The notes under the pieces were generated by a model. It was not told where the DNA came from, did no database searches, and saw only the letters and a program-made list of their open reading frames with translations. Position numbers and translations under genes: made by a program. Shown here piece by piece: positions 30,604-39,409 of a stretch of DNA of 42,263 nt. Source of the DNA: Bradyrhizobium sp. ORS 375 (GTDB lineage Bacteria > Pseudomonadota > Alphaproteobacteria > Rhizobiales > Xanthobacteraceae). The stretch is from contig NZ_CAFI01000139.1 in the NCBI RefSeq assembly GCF_000239775.1, positions 1-42,263 of the forward strand, in the 5' to 3' direction. The stretch's first letter is position 1, and each line of letters starts with the position of its first letter.

Positions 30604-31618
30604 GGCCCATCACCCGCGCGGCGGTGCCGCTGAGACCGGTGAGATGCAGCTCCATCGCGGCGAGGCTGCGATGGGCGCCATTCATGGTGTTGCGTGGGAT
30701 CGAGAATGCATCCTGTCCGGCATGGACCAGGCCCTTCCGGGTCGTCGCCGCGCTGGCGAATCCCGCCTGCCGCGCCAACGCGAAGTCGCGCTGGCCGCAG
30801 TCGGCGGCCCGTCCGTAGGGAAACGCGAAGTGCTTGACGTCGATCTCGAGCCGCGCGTTGAGGCGCAGCCGCGCGTCTGCCAGTTCCCTGAGCGCGTCCT
30901 GGGGTGCCAGCGACGCGATGCGCGCATGCGACACCGTATGGGCGCCGATCTCCACCAGCGGATCCCGCGCGAGGGTCTCGAGCATGTCCCAGGAGATCGC
31001 GTGGGTCCAATGCATCGCCTCGATGTCGATGCCGTTGGCGGCGCAGAACGCGGTGTAGTGCCCCGCGGCCTGCGGACCATCCCATCGTGCGGCGACCTCT
31101 GCAAACACGGCGCGGCGCTGCTCGTCGCTCGACAGCGTGACATGCTCGCCGTCGACCCAGAGCTTGTCTTTGTTCAGCAGCGCATCTTCCAGGCCCGCGG
31201 CCCACAGCGGCAAGGTGCCGTCGGGAATGCCCGTTGTCACGAACAGCGTCACCGGCAAGTTGTGCCGCCGGAACACCGGCACCAGCAGCTCGAACGTGTC
31301 GCGATAGCAGTCATCGATCGAGAAATTCACGTAGCGTCCCGCGGGCTCATCGCTCGCGGCGCGACGCAGCGCCTCGTCCATCGTGACGACATCCCAACCC
31401 TGTTCCAGCACATAGCCCAGGAAGCGATCGAGGAACTCCGCATCGACATAGAAGTCGCGATTCGGCAGACGCTCCCACAGCGCCGGTGGCGCCGTGCGGT
31501 GGAACGTCAGACAGCAGCCGCGCGGACCGAGCATGCGATCGGCGGCCTTGGCAAGCGGAAGGACGAACGCGCTGGAGGCCATCATGGCCTTGGCTGCGGC
31601 GAGGGCCAACACGGTCAA
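30596..31618 (-). CDS. NodB-type polysaccharide deacetylase
   Basis: The family removes acetyl from N-acetyl (or O-acetyl) sugars with a metal held by Asp and two His. In the 340-residue product motif 1 is NFSIDDCYRD (D102, D103) and motif 2 GAHTVSH (H227, H231); FAFPYGRAADC matches motif 3. Cysteine replaces the usual glycine after the aspartate pair, and about 120 residues separate motifs 1 and 2, more than in minimal NodB domains. The start is a TTG at 31618 behind GGGAGAG (five-base spacing), overlapping the flippase stop by four bases; the ATG at 31585 is an alternative. There is no clear signal peptide, so it may act in the cytoplasm on the lipid-linked repeat. It would pair with the GNAT gene in tuning acetylation. 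Confidence 0.85.
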   Translation of the reverse strand: MTVLALAAAKAMMASSAFVLPLAKAADRMLGPRGCCLTFHRTAPPALWERLPNRDFYVDAEFLDRFLGYVLEQGWDVVTMDEALRRAASDEPAGRYVNFSIDDCYRDTFELLVPVFRRHNLPVTLFVTTGIPDGTLPLWAAGLEDALLNKDKLWVDGEHVTLSSDEQRRAVFAEVAARWDGPQAAGHYTAFCAANGIDIEAMHWTHAISWDMLETLARDPLVEIGAHTVSHARIASLAPQDALRELADARLRLNARLEIDVKHFAFPYGRAADCGQRDFALARQAGFASAATTRKGLVHAGQDAFSIPRNTMNGAHRSLAAMELHLTGLSGTAARVMGRV

Positions 31619-33135
31619 CTCAGCTCTCCCTTCATCTTGAACGTACGACGCACATGCCGGAGCGCCGTTCCCACCACGTTCGGCAGCAGAATGCCGATCG
31701 CGAAGGCGAGGCAGACCAGGTAGGCAACGCCGCCGGCGAACAGACGCGGCAACAGGCCCGGCACGGCGTTCTGGATCATCATGCCCAGCATGGCCATCAG
31801 CGCGGTCGGCAACAGCGCCAGACCTATCACCAGCAGCAGCTTGCGCGCGTCGCCGAGCACGAACACCACGCCGAGCAGCAGCACCAGGCTGCGGATCGCC
31901 TCGCCTATGCCGAGCAGCTGCATGCCGGCCGCCGGCGACGGATCAAACAGCGGCATCAGCAGGTTGAAGCCCATATTCGCGAGATAGGCCGAGACGATGA
32001 TCAGCGCGGCGACGCCATTGCGGCCGGCGCCGTTGAGCAGGCGGATCAGGATCCATCCGAGCGTCGCGGCCCAGAGGCCGCAGGCGATGCCCTTCAGGGC
32101 ATGTGATGTCAGCAGCAGCGCCTCGTCACCGAAGGCGCCGCGGAAATAGATCAGGCGCACGATGTCGGTCGAGAACACCAGCAGGAATGCCGACGCCGGC
32201 AGCGTCAGCGCGAGCAGTGGCCGCAACAGCGCCTCGGTCTGCGCGCGCGGGTCGCTCGGCGCATGCTGCGACAGCACGGCCATGCCGAGCGGCTGGCTGA
32301 TCAGGAGCAGTGCACTTTCCGTCAGCGAACGGGCGTAGTCCAGCGAAGCGACGGCGCCCGTCGTCAGCCGCGAGGCGGTGAAGCGCTCGATCCAGACATT
32401 GCCCTGCTCAGCCAGCGGCAAGGCGAGCAGCACGCGCAGCCGGCGGAAGAATTCGATGCCCTTGTCGGCCACCATGCGCGCGGTCAAGCCGGAGAAGCTC
32501 AGCGCACCCTCCCGCCACAGCGACAGCAGGCCCCACGCTGCGAGACCGTTGAAGGCGACCGTGAAGGCGCAGGCGAGCATGTAAGCGTCGCCCGTGAGCA
32601 CGAGCAGGCCGATGCCGCCGATCACGGCGACGTTGAGCAGGCTGGCGCGGATATTGGTGAGGCGCGTCCGGCCGAGCGCGATCTCGCCCGCCGCCAGCAC
32701 GTTGAGCACGGCCGAGGCCGGCATCGCGAGCGACATCATGCGCACGAAATGCAGCGTCAGCACGCGGCCCTGGGCCGAGAAGCCGCCGACCACGGCGTTC
32801 ACCCAGATCTCGCCGAGCAGCAGGATCACGGCCATGACCAGCGTCGAGACAGCGCCGATCACGATGGTCAGCGCGCCCAGGCTGCGCGCCGGATCGGGAC
32901 GTTGCAACGCCTCGCGGTGCATCGGGATCATGATCGCCGGCACGCTCTCGTTCTGCAGGAAGGCGAGCGGAATCAGGACGGCCGCCATGGCGGCGCGAAA
33001 ACCGTCGGCGATCAGCGTGGCGCCGAGCACATGCGCCATCAGCACCTCGCGCGCGAAGCCGAGCAGCTTGCTGGCGAGCGCGCCGCTGATCAGCAGAGCA
33101 CTGAAGCGCCGCAGCGAAGGACCGGAGGCGCTCAT
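31615..33135 (-). CDS. MurJ/Wzx-like lipid-linked oligosaccharide flippase
   Basis: The 506-residue protein is strongly hydrophobic with about 13-14 predicted membrane segments. It starts SALLISGALASKLLGFAREVLMAHVLG, the classic opening of MurJ (MviN)-family proteins (lead helix with G-FxR). Charged residues inside the central helices (AIMIPMHREAL; NVWIERFTASRL) also fit MurJ-like transport. In this context it should flip the region B repeat unit rather than lipid II. Its ATG at 33135 overlaps the polymerase stop (ATGA) and lies behind GGAG; its stop overlaps the deacetylase start. It is a different family branch from the 6900 flippase. Confidence 0.87.
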   Translation of the reverse strand: MSASGPSLRRFSALLISGALASKLLGFAREVLMAHVLGATLIADGFRAAMAAVLIPLAFLQNESVPAIMIPMHREALQRPDPARSLGALTIVIGAVSTLVMAVILLLGEIWVNAVVGGFSAQGRVLTLHFVRMMSLAMPASAVLNVLAAGEIALGRTRLTNIRASLLNVAVIGGIGLLVLTGDAYMLACAFTVAFNGLAAWGLLSLWREGALSFSGLTARMVADKGIEFFRRLRVLLALPLAEQGNVWIERFTASRLTTGAVASLDYARSLTESALLLISQPLGMAVLSQHAPSDPRAQTEALLRPLLALTLPASAFLLVFSTDIVRLIYFRGAFGDEALLLTSHALKGIACGLWAATLGWILIRLLNGAGRNGVAALIIVSAYLANMGFNLLMPLFDPSPAAGMQLLGIGEAIRSLVLLLGVVFVLGDARKLLLVIGLALLPTALMAMLGMMIQNAVPGLLPRLFAGGVAYLVCLAFAIGILLPNVVGTALRHVRRTFKMKGELS

Positions 33136-34511
33136 GCCGCATCCTCCGTCAGGCCGGGCGGAACCAGCAGCGCCGCAAACGTCCAGAACAGGAAGCCGTT
33201 CTCACCGGACGTGATGTTGGCGAGCGGCAGCTGCACCAGCGCGCCGAGTGCGAGGGCACCGACGATAACGGCCTCGGGCGACCGGTCGGACCAGGCCGAG
33301 GCGAGCGCGTTGCCGATCGCCCAGAACAGCGACGTGAGGCAGAAGCCGCCGACGACGATGCCCATCGTCAGCCAGCAGGCGATGATCATGCCGTCGACCG
33401 GCATGGCGCCGGCGGCGCCGACGTCGGTGATGGTGAAGCCGGTGCCGAACAGCGAGCTGTCCGGCAGATTCCACAGCGTCACGAACTCCTGCAGCCGCTC
33501 CTGCGCGCTGCCGTCCTTGGTGCCCTCGCCGAGCGACGACAACCGGTCCGCGACGACGTCGCCGAACGGCGTCAGCGTCGCCGCCAAGACGACGGCGACC
33601 GCGAGGCTGACGAGGATCAGGCCGGCGCGACGCCGCGTCTCGGCAAACAACAGGCAGAACAAGAGGCCGACCGCGAGCGAGATCCAGGCCGTGCGATACA
33701 TCGACAGCAGGAAGCCGAGCCCGGCGGGGAGCGCCAGCAGCAGTGCCGGCCAGGAGCGCCGGCCGAAGGCGGTCAGCAGCAGACCCGCCGCCGTGAACGT
33801 GGCGTAGGCCGCCGGTGCGTTCATCGTGCTGAACGAGCGCACGCCATAGGGAACGGGCTGGCCGATCGAGATGATCGGCGCGAACTCCATCCAGTAGCGA
33901 TCCCAATCCGGCGGATCGACATATTGGTAGAGCGCATAGAGACCGGTGATCGGAAGGATGATCACGAAGGCCGATGTGGCCGCGTCGATCAGTTCGCGGC
34001 GATCGGCGCTGAGCATCAGCACCGCGGCGTAGAGCAGCGGCGCGAGCCATTTGAGCGGGCCGGAGGCGGCGTTGGTCCAGTCCGCCTGCGCGAGCGAGAG
34101 CAGACCCGCATAGACGACGCATGCTGCGACGATGCCGAGCGGCCAAAGCCAGCGCGCTTGAACCTGTCGCTCCTCGAGCAGCCGCGGCAGCGACAGCACC
34201 GGCGCGAGGATCGCGAACAAGGGACCGATCAGCATCAGGCCGAGTTGATCGTAGCCGGCCGAGAGGTCGACAAGGCGGCGCACGAAGGGCGCGAAGCTGA
34301 ACAGGATCAGCGCGGCCTGCAGATGCACCGCCGGCCCCTGACGCCACGCATACCAGCCCGCCCCGCCGCAACCGAGCACGAACAGAGCCCGCGAGGCACC
34401 ACCAAGCACACCGGCCGCCAGCGCCGTCACCGCCAGCACAGCGATCGCCGCCGCCCAGCCCGGCACGTGCCAGTTCCGCTCGGCCGGTGCGGCTGTGAGG
34501 ATCGTGCTCAC
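33132..34511 (-). CDS. O-antigen polymerase/ligase-like membrane protein
   Basis: The 459-residue protein has about 12 membrane segments. Features shared with the Wzy/O-antigen ligase group are SFSTMNAPAAYATFTAAG, SMYRTAWISLAVGLLF (the conserved R in the SR/TR-A position) and the periplasmic loop QERLQEFVTLWNLPDSSLFGTGF ending in a G-T-G-F turn. The start is a GTG at 34511 behind GGGAG and overlaps the upstream GT4 stop by four bases (GTGA). As the only such gene in region B it is the presumed polymerase for that repeat unit, working with the co-polymerase at 35662-37926. Confidence 0.8.
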   Translation of the reverse strand: MSTILTAAPAERNWHVPGWAAAIAVLAVTALAAGVLGGASRALFVLGCGGAGWYAWRQGPAVHLQAALILFSFAPFVRRLVDLSAGYDQLGLMLIGPLFAILAPVLSLPRLLEERQVQARWLWPLGIVAACVVYAGLLSLAQADWTNAASGPLKWLAPLLYAAVLMLSADRRELIDAATSAFVIILPITGLYALYQYVDPPDWDRYWMEFAPIISIGQPVPYGVRSFSTMNAPAAYATFTAAGLLLTAFGRRSWPALLLALPAGLGFLLSMYRTAWISLAVGLLFCLLFAETRRRAGLILVSLAVAVVLAATLTPFGDVVADRLSSLGEGTKDGSAQERLQEFVTLWNLPDSSLFGTGFTITDVGAAGAMPVDGMIIACWLTMGIVVGGFCLTSLFWAIGNALASAWSDRSPEAVIVGALALGALVQLPLANITSGENGFLFWTFAALLVPPGLTEDAA

Positions 34512-35662
34512 ACCGCCGCTCCCGTGCGGACATTTCTGATCAACAATCCGATCGAGTCCAGCATGCGCGCGAGGCTGTAGTGCGAACGTGCGCGGCGCGA
34601 GGCGTAGGCGAGCTGCGGCGCGAGCACGGCGGGCTCGGAAAGGACGTTGTCCAACGCTTCGGCCAAAGCGCGCGCATCACCCGGCGGCACCAGCATGCCG
34701 GCGCGGCCGTGCTCCAGAATGTCCGGCGCGGCGCCCGCATCGGTCGCGATGACCGGCACACCAGCCAGCATCGCCTCGACCAGGGTGCGGCCGAACGGCT
34801 CCGGGTCGATCGACGGGTGAACCATCACGTCCACCGCCTGCATCAGCAGCGGCACGTCGCTGCGATGGCCGAGAAAGTGGATGCGCTCCGCAAGGCCAAG
34901 CTCGGCGACCTGCCGTTTGAGCTGCGCCGCATAGTCCTGCTCGCCGAACAGTGCATCGCCGACGATGATGCCGTGCACACCGGGCAGCTTGGCCAGCGCC
35001 GCGACCAGCACGTGCTGGCCCTTCCATTGCGCAAGCCGGCTGAAGACACCGACCAGCGGTCCCGGCGGCAGGCCGAGCCGTTGGCGCAATTCCTGCCGCG
35101 ACATCGGCACGGGCTCGACGGCGAGGCCATTGGGCACGACCTCGATCAGCGAGCGCCGGCCGCCGGCGTCGATGAAGGCCGCGGCCGCCGCTTCCGACGG
35201 AACGATCACCCTCGCCGCGAATCGATTGGCGAGGAACACCTGCGTCCGGCGCTGCAGCGCGCCGAAATGCGCCGGGCTGATGATGTCGTGCAGATGCCAG
35301 ATCAGCGGCCTGCGCGCGACGAGGTTGGCGATCGCGGCGAGTACGAACGCCTTTTGCGAGTTGGCGTAGACGACGTCATGCCTGCGCGCGAGGCGCGCGA
35401 GCTCGACCGTGATCGCGGCCAGGCCGCCGGCCAGCGGCAACGCCTTGAGCCACGAGCTGTCGCGTTTGAATTTCGACAGGCCGAGCCCCCAGCGCGACGT
35501 CAGGACGGAGAGGCCGCGTTCGGCCAGCGCCGTGGCCAGCGGACCGCGCTCGAACAGGAAGGCCGAAGACGAACTGCGGCCCTGGACGATGTCGAGCAGG
35601 ATCAGCTCGGCGCCGCCGATCTGTCCGGTGTGATCAACGAACAGGACACGCTCGCGCGACAT
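34508..35662 (-). CDS. GT4-family glycosyltransferase
   Basis: The 384-residue GT-B protein starts MSRERVLFVDHTGQIGGAEL, with the GGAE loop of many GT4 enzymes. It has WHLHDIISPAHFGAL in the acceptor domain, VVPNGLAVEPV in the linker, LVGVFSRLAQWKGQHVLVAAL at the donor-domain start and HPSIDPEPFGRTLVEAMLAGVPVIAT, with both signature glutamates. Two starts overlap the co-polymerase stop: GTG at 35665 and ATG at 35662. The ATG has GAGG at better spacing and is used here. The stop overlaps the polymerase start (GTGA). Donor sugar unknown. Confidence 0.9.
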   Translation of the reverse strand: MSRERVLFVDHTGQIGGAELILLDIVQGRSSSSAFLFERGPLATALAERGLSVLTSRWGLGLSKFKRDSSWLKALPLAGGLAAITVELARLARRHDVVYANSQKAFVLAAIANLVARRPLIWHLHDIISPAHFGALQRRTQVFLANRFAARVIVPSEAAAAAFIDAGGRRSLIEVVPNGLAVEPVPMSRQELRQRLGLPPGPLVGVFSRLAQWKGQHVLVAALAKLPGVHGIIVGDALFGEQDYAAQLKRQVAELGLAERIHFLGHRSDVPLLMQAVDVMVHPSIDPEPFGRTLVEAMLAGVPVIATDAGAAPDILEHGRAGMLVPPGDARALAEALDNVLSEPAVLAPQLAYASRRARSHYSLARMLDSIGLLIRNVRTGAAV

Positions 35663-37926
35663 CACCCGGCCTCGGCATAGGCTGCAGCGGCGAGCGGCTG
35701 CGACGTCGCGCGCCGCTCGGACTCGGTCATGGTCACGACAATGCCGACATCGCCGGCGCCGAGCGCCCTGCTCCGGTTCACCGTGGTGACGGCGGGCTCG
35801 ATCAGCGACCGGTCGCTGCGCACGCAGACGATCGCCCAGTCGATATTGACCAGGAAATCGTCGCGCGCCGGCAGCACCGTGTCGATCAGGATGATGTCGT
35901 AATCGTCGAGTCCCAATAGCAGCGCGTCGAGATTGATCGCTTCGAGGATGTCGCCGACCGGGCCAGTGGCCGTTCCGATCGGCAGCACGTCCAGATGCGG
36001 ATGCTCGGTGGACAGCACCTCGTCGCGCAGCGGCGTGCCATGCTCGAGCGCACGCAGCCAGCCGCGATCGACAGCCAGCGCCATCACCTGCGCCAATGCC
36101 GGGTGCGCGAGATCACACTCGACGAGCAGCACGCGAGACCCGGCCGCGGCGAGGTGCTCGGCGAGCGCACACACAGTGGTGGTCTTGCCGTCGCCGGCGT
36201 CCGGCGAGGTGACCGCGATCCGCTGCGGCCGCGCCGCCTGGTCCAGGCCCAACTCGTGCACGAGGTCGTGCAGCGTCTGCTGGAACTCGCCGTCCTCCGA
36301 CGCCAGCCGCAGGGCCTGCGGAATCGCGAGCGGCTGGTAGCCCTGCAGGATGGCGCCGAGCGCCGACATCTGGCGCAGCGTCTTCAGCCGCGGCAGGCAG
36401 GCGAGGATGGAAACATCGGCGACGCTGGGAAGATGCGATCTCCCCTCGGGCGGCTGCGAGGGCTCCTTCGAGGCCACCGGCGCTTGCACCGGCTCCGGAA
36501 GATCCGGGACGCTTGCCGGCGCATCCTCGACGGGCGCAACGGCGTGCTCCGTGGCAGGCTCCGGGACGATCGGCGCGGCCTTCGGAGCGGGGCGAAGGCG
36601 ACCGAGCTGGTCGGCGAGCAGCGCGGCGGCGACGCCGAAGATGATCGCGAGCGTCAGGCCAGCAGCGAGGAACGGGATCTTCTTCGGGAAGAACGGCTTG
36701 CTCGGCAATTCGGCCAGGCTGACGAGCCGCGTGCTGCCGCGCAGGACGCGGCGCTCGGTCTCGAGCTCGCTCGCCTTCTTGTAAAGCTCGGCATATTGCT
36801 GGCGCTTGATTTCGGTGTCGCGCACCATGCTCTCGATCGACGCCTCGTCCAGCGTCGCCGAGCCGGCTTCGGCCTTCGCCGTGTCCATCTGCTTCTTGAG
36901 CGAATTCACCAGCGCGTTGTTGGCGTCGAAGGTCTTCTGCGCGCTGGCCGCGATGGTCTGCATCTCCTCGACCAGCCGCTGCTGGATCGTCGCCTGCTCG
37001 CGCGTCAGCGCCAGGATGGAGGGATGCTTGGGACCGAGCACGCCGGCCGCGCTGGCGAGCTGCGCGCTGACGGTGGTCAGCTGCTGCTTGAGGTCGGCAA
37101 TGGTGCGGCTCTGCAGCACCGAGGGCGCATCGGTCGGACCGCGCTCCTGCTCCGACTTGATCTCCTGCAGCCGCGCCGCGGCTTCCGCGCGCGCCGCCTC
37201 CGCCTGCGACAGCTGTTGGCCGATGCTGGTCAGCCGCTCCGACGAGATCGGCGCGTTGGCGCCGCGCATCAGGCCCTTGGTGCGGCGGAACTTCTGGATC
37301 TTGTCGTCGGCCTCGCGCAGCTGCTGATCGAGCTGCTTCAGCTCCTGCCACAGCCAGGAGCTCGCGACCTCGCGGCTGTTGGCGCCTTCGGTGCGCTGAT
37401 CTTCCAGGAATGTCTGCGTCAGCGCGTTGGCGAGCAGCTTCGCCACCTCGGGACTGCCCGACTGATAGGAGATGTTGATGACGCGGGAGCGGCCGGCGGA
37501 GGCAATGCTGAAACGGCTGTCGACATGGTCGATGAAGGCGCTCGGATCGGTCTTGAGGCGCTGGCAGGCATCGGTCGATCCCCACATGCGGCCGCGCTCG
37601 CATTCCCCCACCACCGCATCGACCACGCCGGGCGAGGACATGATCTGCCGCAGCAGGCGCGGCGAGCGGATCACCAGGAGCTGGCTTTCCATGTCGGCGG
37701 GGTCGCCGATCTTCTGCGCCCACGCCGCGGAGGTGTTGGCGCCCGGCTCCTGCTCGGCGATGATCACCGACGCCGTGGCAAGATAGCGGACGGGGAGCAG
37801 GACGAGGGCCGCAACCGCCAGCGCGAGGACCGTGCCGGCCACGAGCGCGAACACGCCGCGGCGGCGCCAGATCCGGGCGACGGCATCAAAGCCGGACAAG
37901 GCCTCGTTGAGCGCCGCCTGCCTCAT
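35662..37926 (-). CDS. Wzz/Wzc-like polysaccharide co-polymerase with degenerate kinase domain
   Basis: The product is 754 residues from the ATG at 37926 (760 from a GTG at 37944). It has a first membrane helix (FALVAGTVLALAVAALVLL), a long coiled-coil periplasmic part (EVASSWLWQELKQLDQQLRE; LTSIGQQLSQAEAARAEAAA), a GNVR-like close before the second helix (IPFLAAGLTLAIIFGVAAAL) and a cytoplasmic ATPase domain. Walker A is TSPDAGDGKTT (about residues 573-583), Walker B IILIDT. The Walker A' reads LLVECD, with Glu where the first Asp is expected. The C-terminus has a single tyrosine and no tyrosine cluster, unlike the region A paralogue. A Pro/Ala-rich linker of about 70 residues joins helix and ATPase. 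It is second in the leftward operon. Confidence 0.88.
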   Translation of the reverse strand: MRQAALNEALSGFDAVARIWRRRGVFALVAGTVLALAVAALVLLPVRYLATASVIIAEQEPGANTSAAWAQKIGDPADMESQLLVIRSPRLLRQIMSSPGVVDAVVGECERGRMWGSTDACQRLKTDPSAFIDHVDSRFSIASAGRSRVINISYQSGSPEVAKLLANALTQTFLEDQRTEGANSREVASSWLWQELKQLDQQLREADDKIQKFRRTKGLMRGANAPISSERLTSIGQQLSQAEAARAEAAARLQEIKSEQERGPTDAPSVLQSRTIADLKQQLTTVSAQLASAAGVLGPKHPSILALTREQATIQQRLVEEMQTIAASAQKTFDANNALVNSLKKQMDTAKAEAGSATLDEASIESMVRDTEIKRQQYAELYKKASELETERRVLRGSTRLVSLAELPSKPFFPKKIPFLAAGLTLAIIFGVAAALLADQLGRLRPAPKAAPIVPEPATEHAVAPVEDAPASVPDLPEPVQAPVASKEPSQPPEGRSHLPSVADVSILACLPRLKTLRQMSALGAILQGYQPLAIPQALRLASEDGEFQQTLHDLVHELGLDQAARPQRIAVTSPDAGDGKTTTVCALAEHLAAAGSRVLLVECDLAHPALAQVMALAVDRGWLRALEHGTPLRDEVLSTEHPHLDVLPIGTATGPVGDILEAINLDALLLGLDDYDIILIDTVLPARDDFLVNIDWAIVCVRSDRSLIEPAVTTVNRSRALGAGDVGIVVTMTESERRATSQPLAAAAYAEAG

Positions 37927-37953
37927 AATCTGCACTCGCACCACATATCAGCA

Positions 37954-39108
37954 CTACGCAATCAAACGTGTCGCGCGGCCCTGATGGCCATCGCGGAAAT
38001 TGTCGATCTCCTCGTTGACCGCCGCAACGAACTGGCTGCGGAAGCGCTCCGCCGAGAAGAAGCCGGCGCGCTGGCGGCAATCGAGCCGCGAGATAGATTT
38101 CTCCTTCGCCACGAACGACCGCACGCAGGCGGCGATCGCCTCGGGCTCGGGCGACTCGAAGAACATGCCGGTCGGGCGCGGACCCGTGGTGAGGATCGAC
38201 TCGCGCGCGCCGCCGCGGCCGAGCGCCAGCACCGGCGCGCCTTCGGACTGCGCCTCGACCGGGATAATGCCGAAATCCTCCTCCGCCGCGAACACGAAGG
38301 CGCGTGCGGTGGTCATCAGATCGCGCAGCTGCTTGTCGGGCACGAAGCCGGCGAAGGTCACGTTCGGCCCGGCAATCGCCTTCAGGCGCGCCGCCTCCGG
38401 CCCGTCGCCGGCCACCACCAGCTCGAGATCCGGCATCGCGTTGAAGGCGCGCACGATCGGCTCGATGCGCTTGTAGGGCACCAGCCGGCTCGCGGCGAGG
38501 AAGTGGTTGCCGACGGGCAGAATCGCATCGCGCTGCGCGATCGTCACCGGCGGGTAGATCACCTTGGCGTCACGGCCGTAGATCTTCTTGATGCGGCGGG
38601 CGACGAACTGCGAGTTGGTGAAGATGGCGTCGGGACCGTGTGCGGTGCGCGCGTCCCAGATCCGCATCTTGTGCAGCAGCGCGCGGGCGATCAGGCCCTT
38701 CACGCCGGTCGAATAGCCGCTCTCCTGGAGATATTGATGCTGCAGGTCCCAGGCGTAGCGCATCGGCGAATGCACATAGGCGATGTGCAGCTGCTCCGGC
38801 CCGGTCAGCACGCCCTTGGCCACCGCGCAGCTCGAGGAGATCACGAGGTCGTAGCTCGACAGGTCGAGCTGCTCGATCGCGAGCGGCATCAGCGGCAGAT
38901 AGGAGCGGTGATGCTTGCGCAGCCCCGGCATCTTCTGCAGGAAGCTGGTGTGCGACTTGTCGAAACCGAGCTTGGCGCGATCCTCGGGACGCAGCAGGTC
39001 GAACAGCGTGTAGACATCCGCGCCGGGATAGCAGCGCAGGATCTCCTGCAGCACCTTCTCGGCGCCGCCGAGAACGTAAAGCCAATCATGGACGATCGCG
39101 ACGCGCAT
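37954..39108 (-). CDS. GT4-family glycosyltransferase, first gene of the region B operon
   Basis: The frame is open to 39168, but the ATG at 39108 has GGGAG upstream and starts at the true fold, MRVAIVHDWLYVLGGAEKVL, with the GGAE loop. The 384-residue GT-B protein continues with HIAYVHSPMRYAWDLQHQYL, NSQFVARRIKKIYGRDAKVI, the linker YPPVTI, the donor-domain start FLAASRLVPYKRIEPIVRAF and FAAEEDFGIIPVEAQSEGAPVLAL with the two signature glutamates. These words are typical of the WbaZ/mannosyltransferase-like branch of GT4, so a mannosyl donor is possible but not proven. The next gene starts about 10-30 bases after its stop. Confidence 0.9.
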   Translation of the reverse strand: MRVAIVHDWLYVLGGAEKVLQEILRCYPGADVYTLFDLLRPEDRAKLGFDKSHTSFLQKMPGLRKHHRSYLPLMPLAIEQLDLSSYDLVISSSCAVAKGVLTGPEQLHIAYVHSPMRYAWDLQHQYLQESGYSTGVKGLIARALLHKMRIWDARTAHGPDAIFTNSQFVARRIKKIYGRDAKVIYPPVTIAQRDAILPVGNHFLAASRLVPYKRIEPIVRAFNAMPDLELVVAGDGPEAARLKAIAGPNVTFAGFVPDKQLRDLMTTARAFVFAAEEDFGIIPVEAQSEGAPVLALGRGGARESILTTGPRPTGMFFESPEPEAIAACVRSFVAKEKSISRLDCRQRAGFFSAERFRSQFVAAVNEEIDNFRDGHQGRATRLIA

Positions 39109-39316
39109 CGCACGCTCCCAATTCCCGGGGTATTTGAACAAACCCTTAAGGGAGGCGTTCACGCGCACAAAACCAATCCTAAACTTCTAGTTAACCGCTC
39201 TCCTCCTCCGACCCGTCGAATCCGCAACTATCAAGTAAGGATCGGTTAAGGATCGGCAAGCCGCATCACGTCTCATGTCGTGACAGGGGTGTGCCGGGCC
39301 AGAACGCGAAACAAGA

Positions 39317-39350
39317 CTATGGCCCGCTTCGGCACACTCGGGCACCATAG
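39317..39350 (-). terminator. Hairpin terminator candidate behind the DUF2848 gene
   Basis: CTATGG-CCCG pairs with CGGG-(two-base bulge)-CCATAG around a 12-base loop. On the minus strand it is followed by TCTTGTTT, a modest T-rich tract. It is about 140 bases past the stop of the 39489-40181 gene. Confidence 0.5.
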
Positions 39351-39391
39351 GCCGTCTTGCTTAACAGGCCCTTGCCGGCCGCAACGCCTGC

Positions 39392-39409
39392 GCGCATGGC
39401 GCCATGCGC
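39392..39409. repeat. Perfect 18-bp palindrome
   Basis: GCGCATGGC is followed directly by its reverse complement, with further pairing of flanking CTGCGC and GCGCAG in a shifted register. It lies between two leftward genes; it may be a binding site or a hairpin in the DUF2848 3' untranslated part. Confidence 0.4.

Noticed and set aside
35995-39249. A 1084-codon open frame on the plus strand
   Set aside because: It lies antisense to the region B co-polymerase and GT4 genes, is Arg/His/Gln-rich with no domain, and is explained by the GC-rich codon pattern of the real genes.
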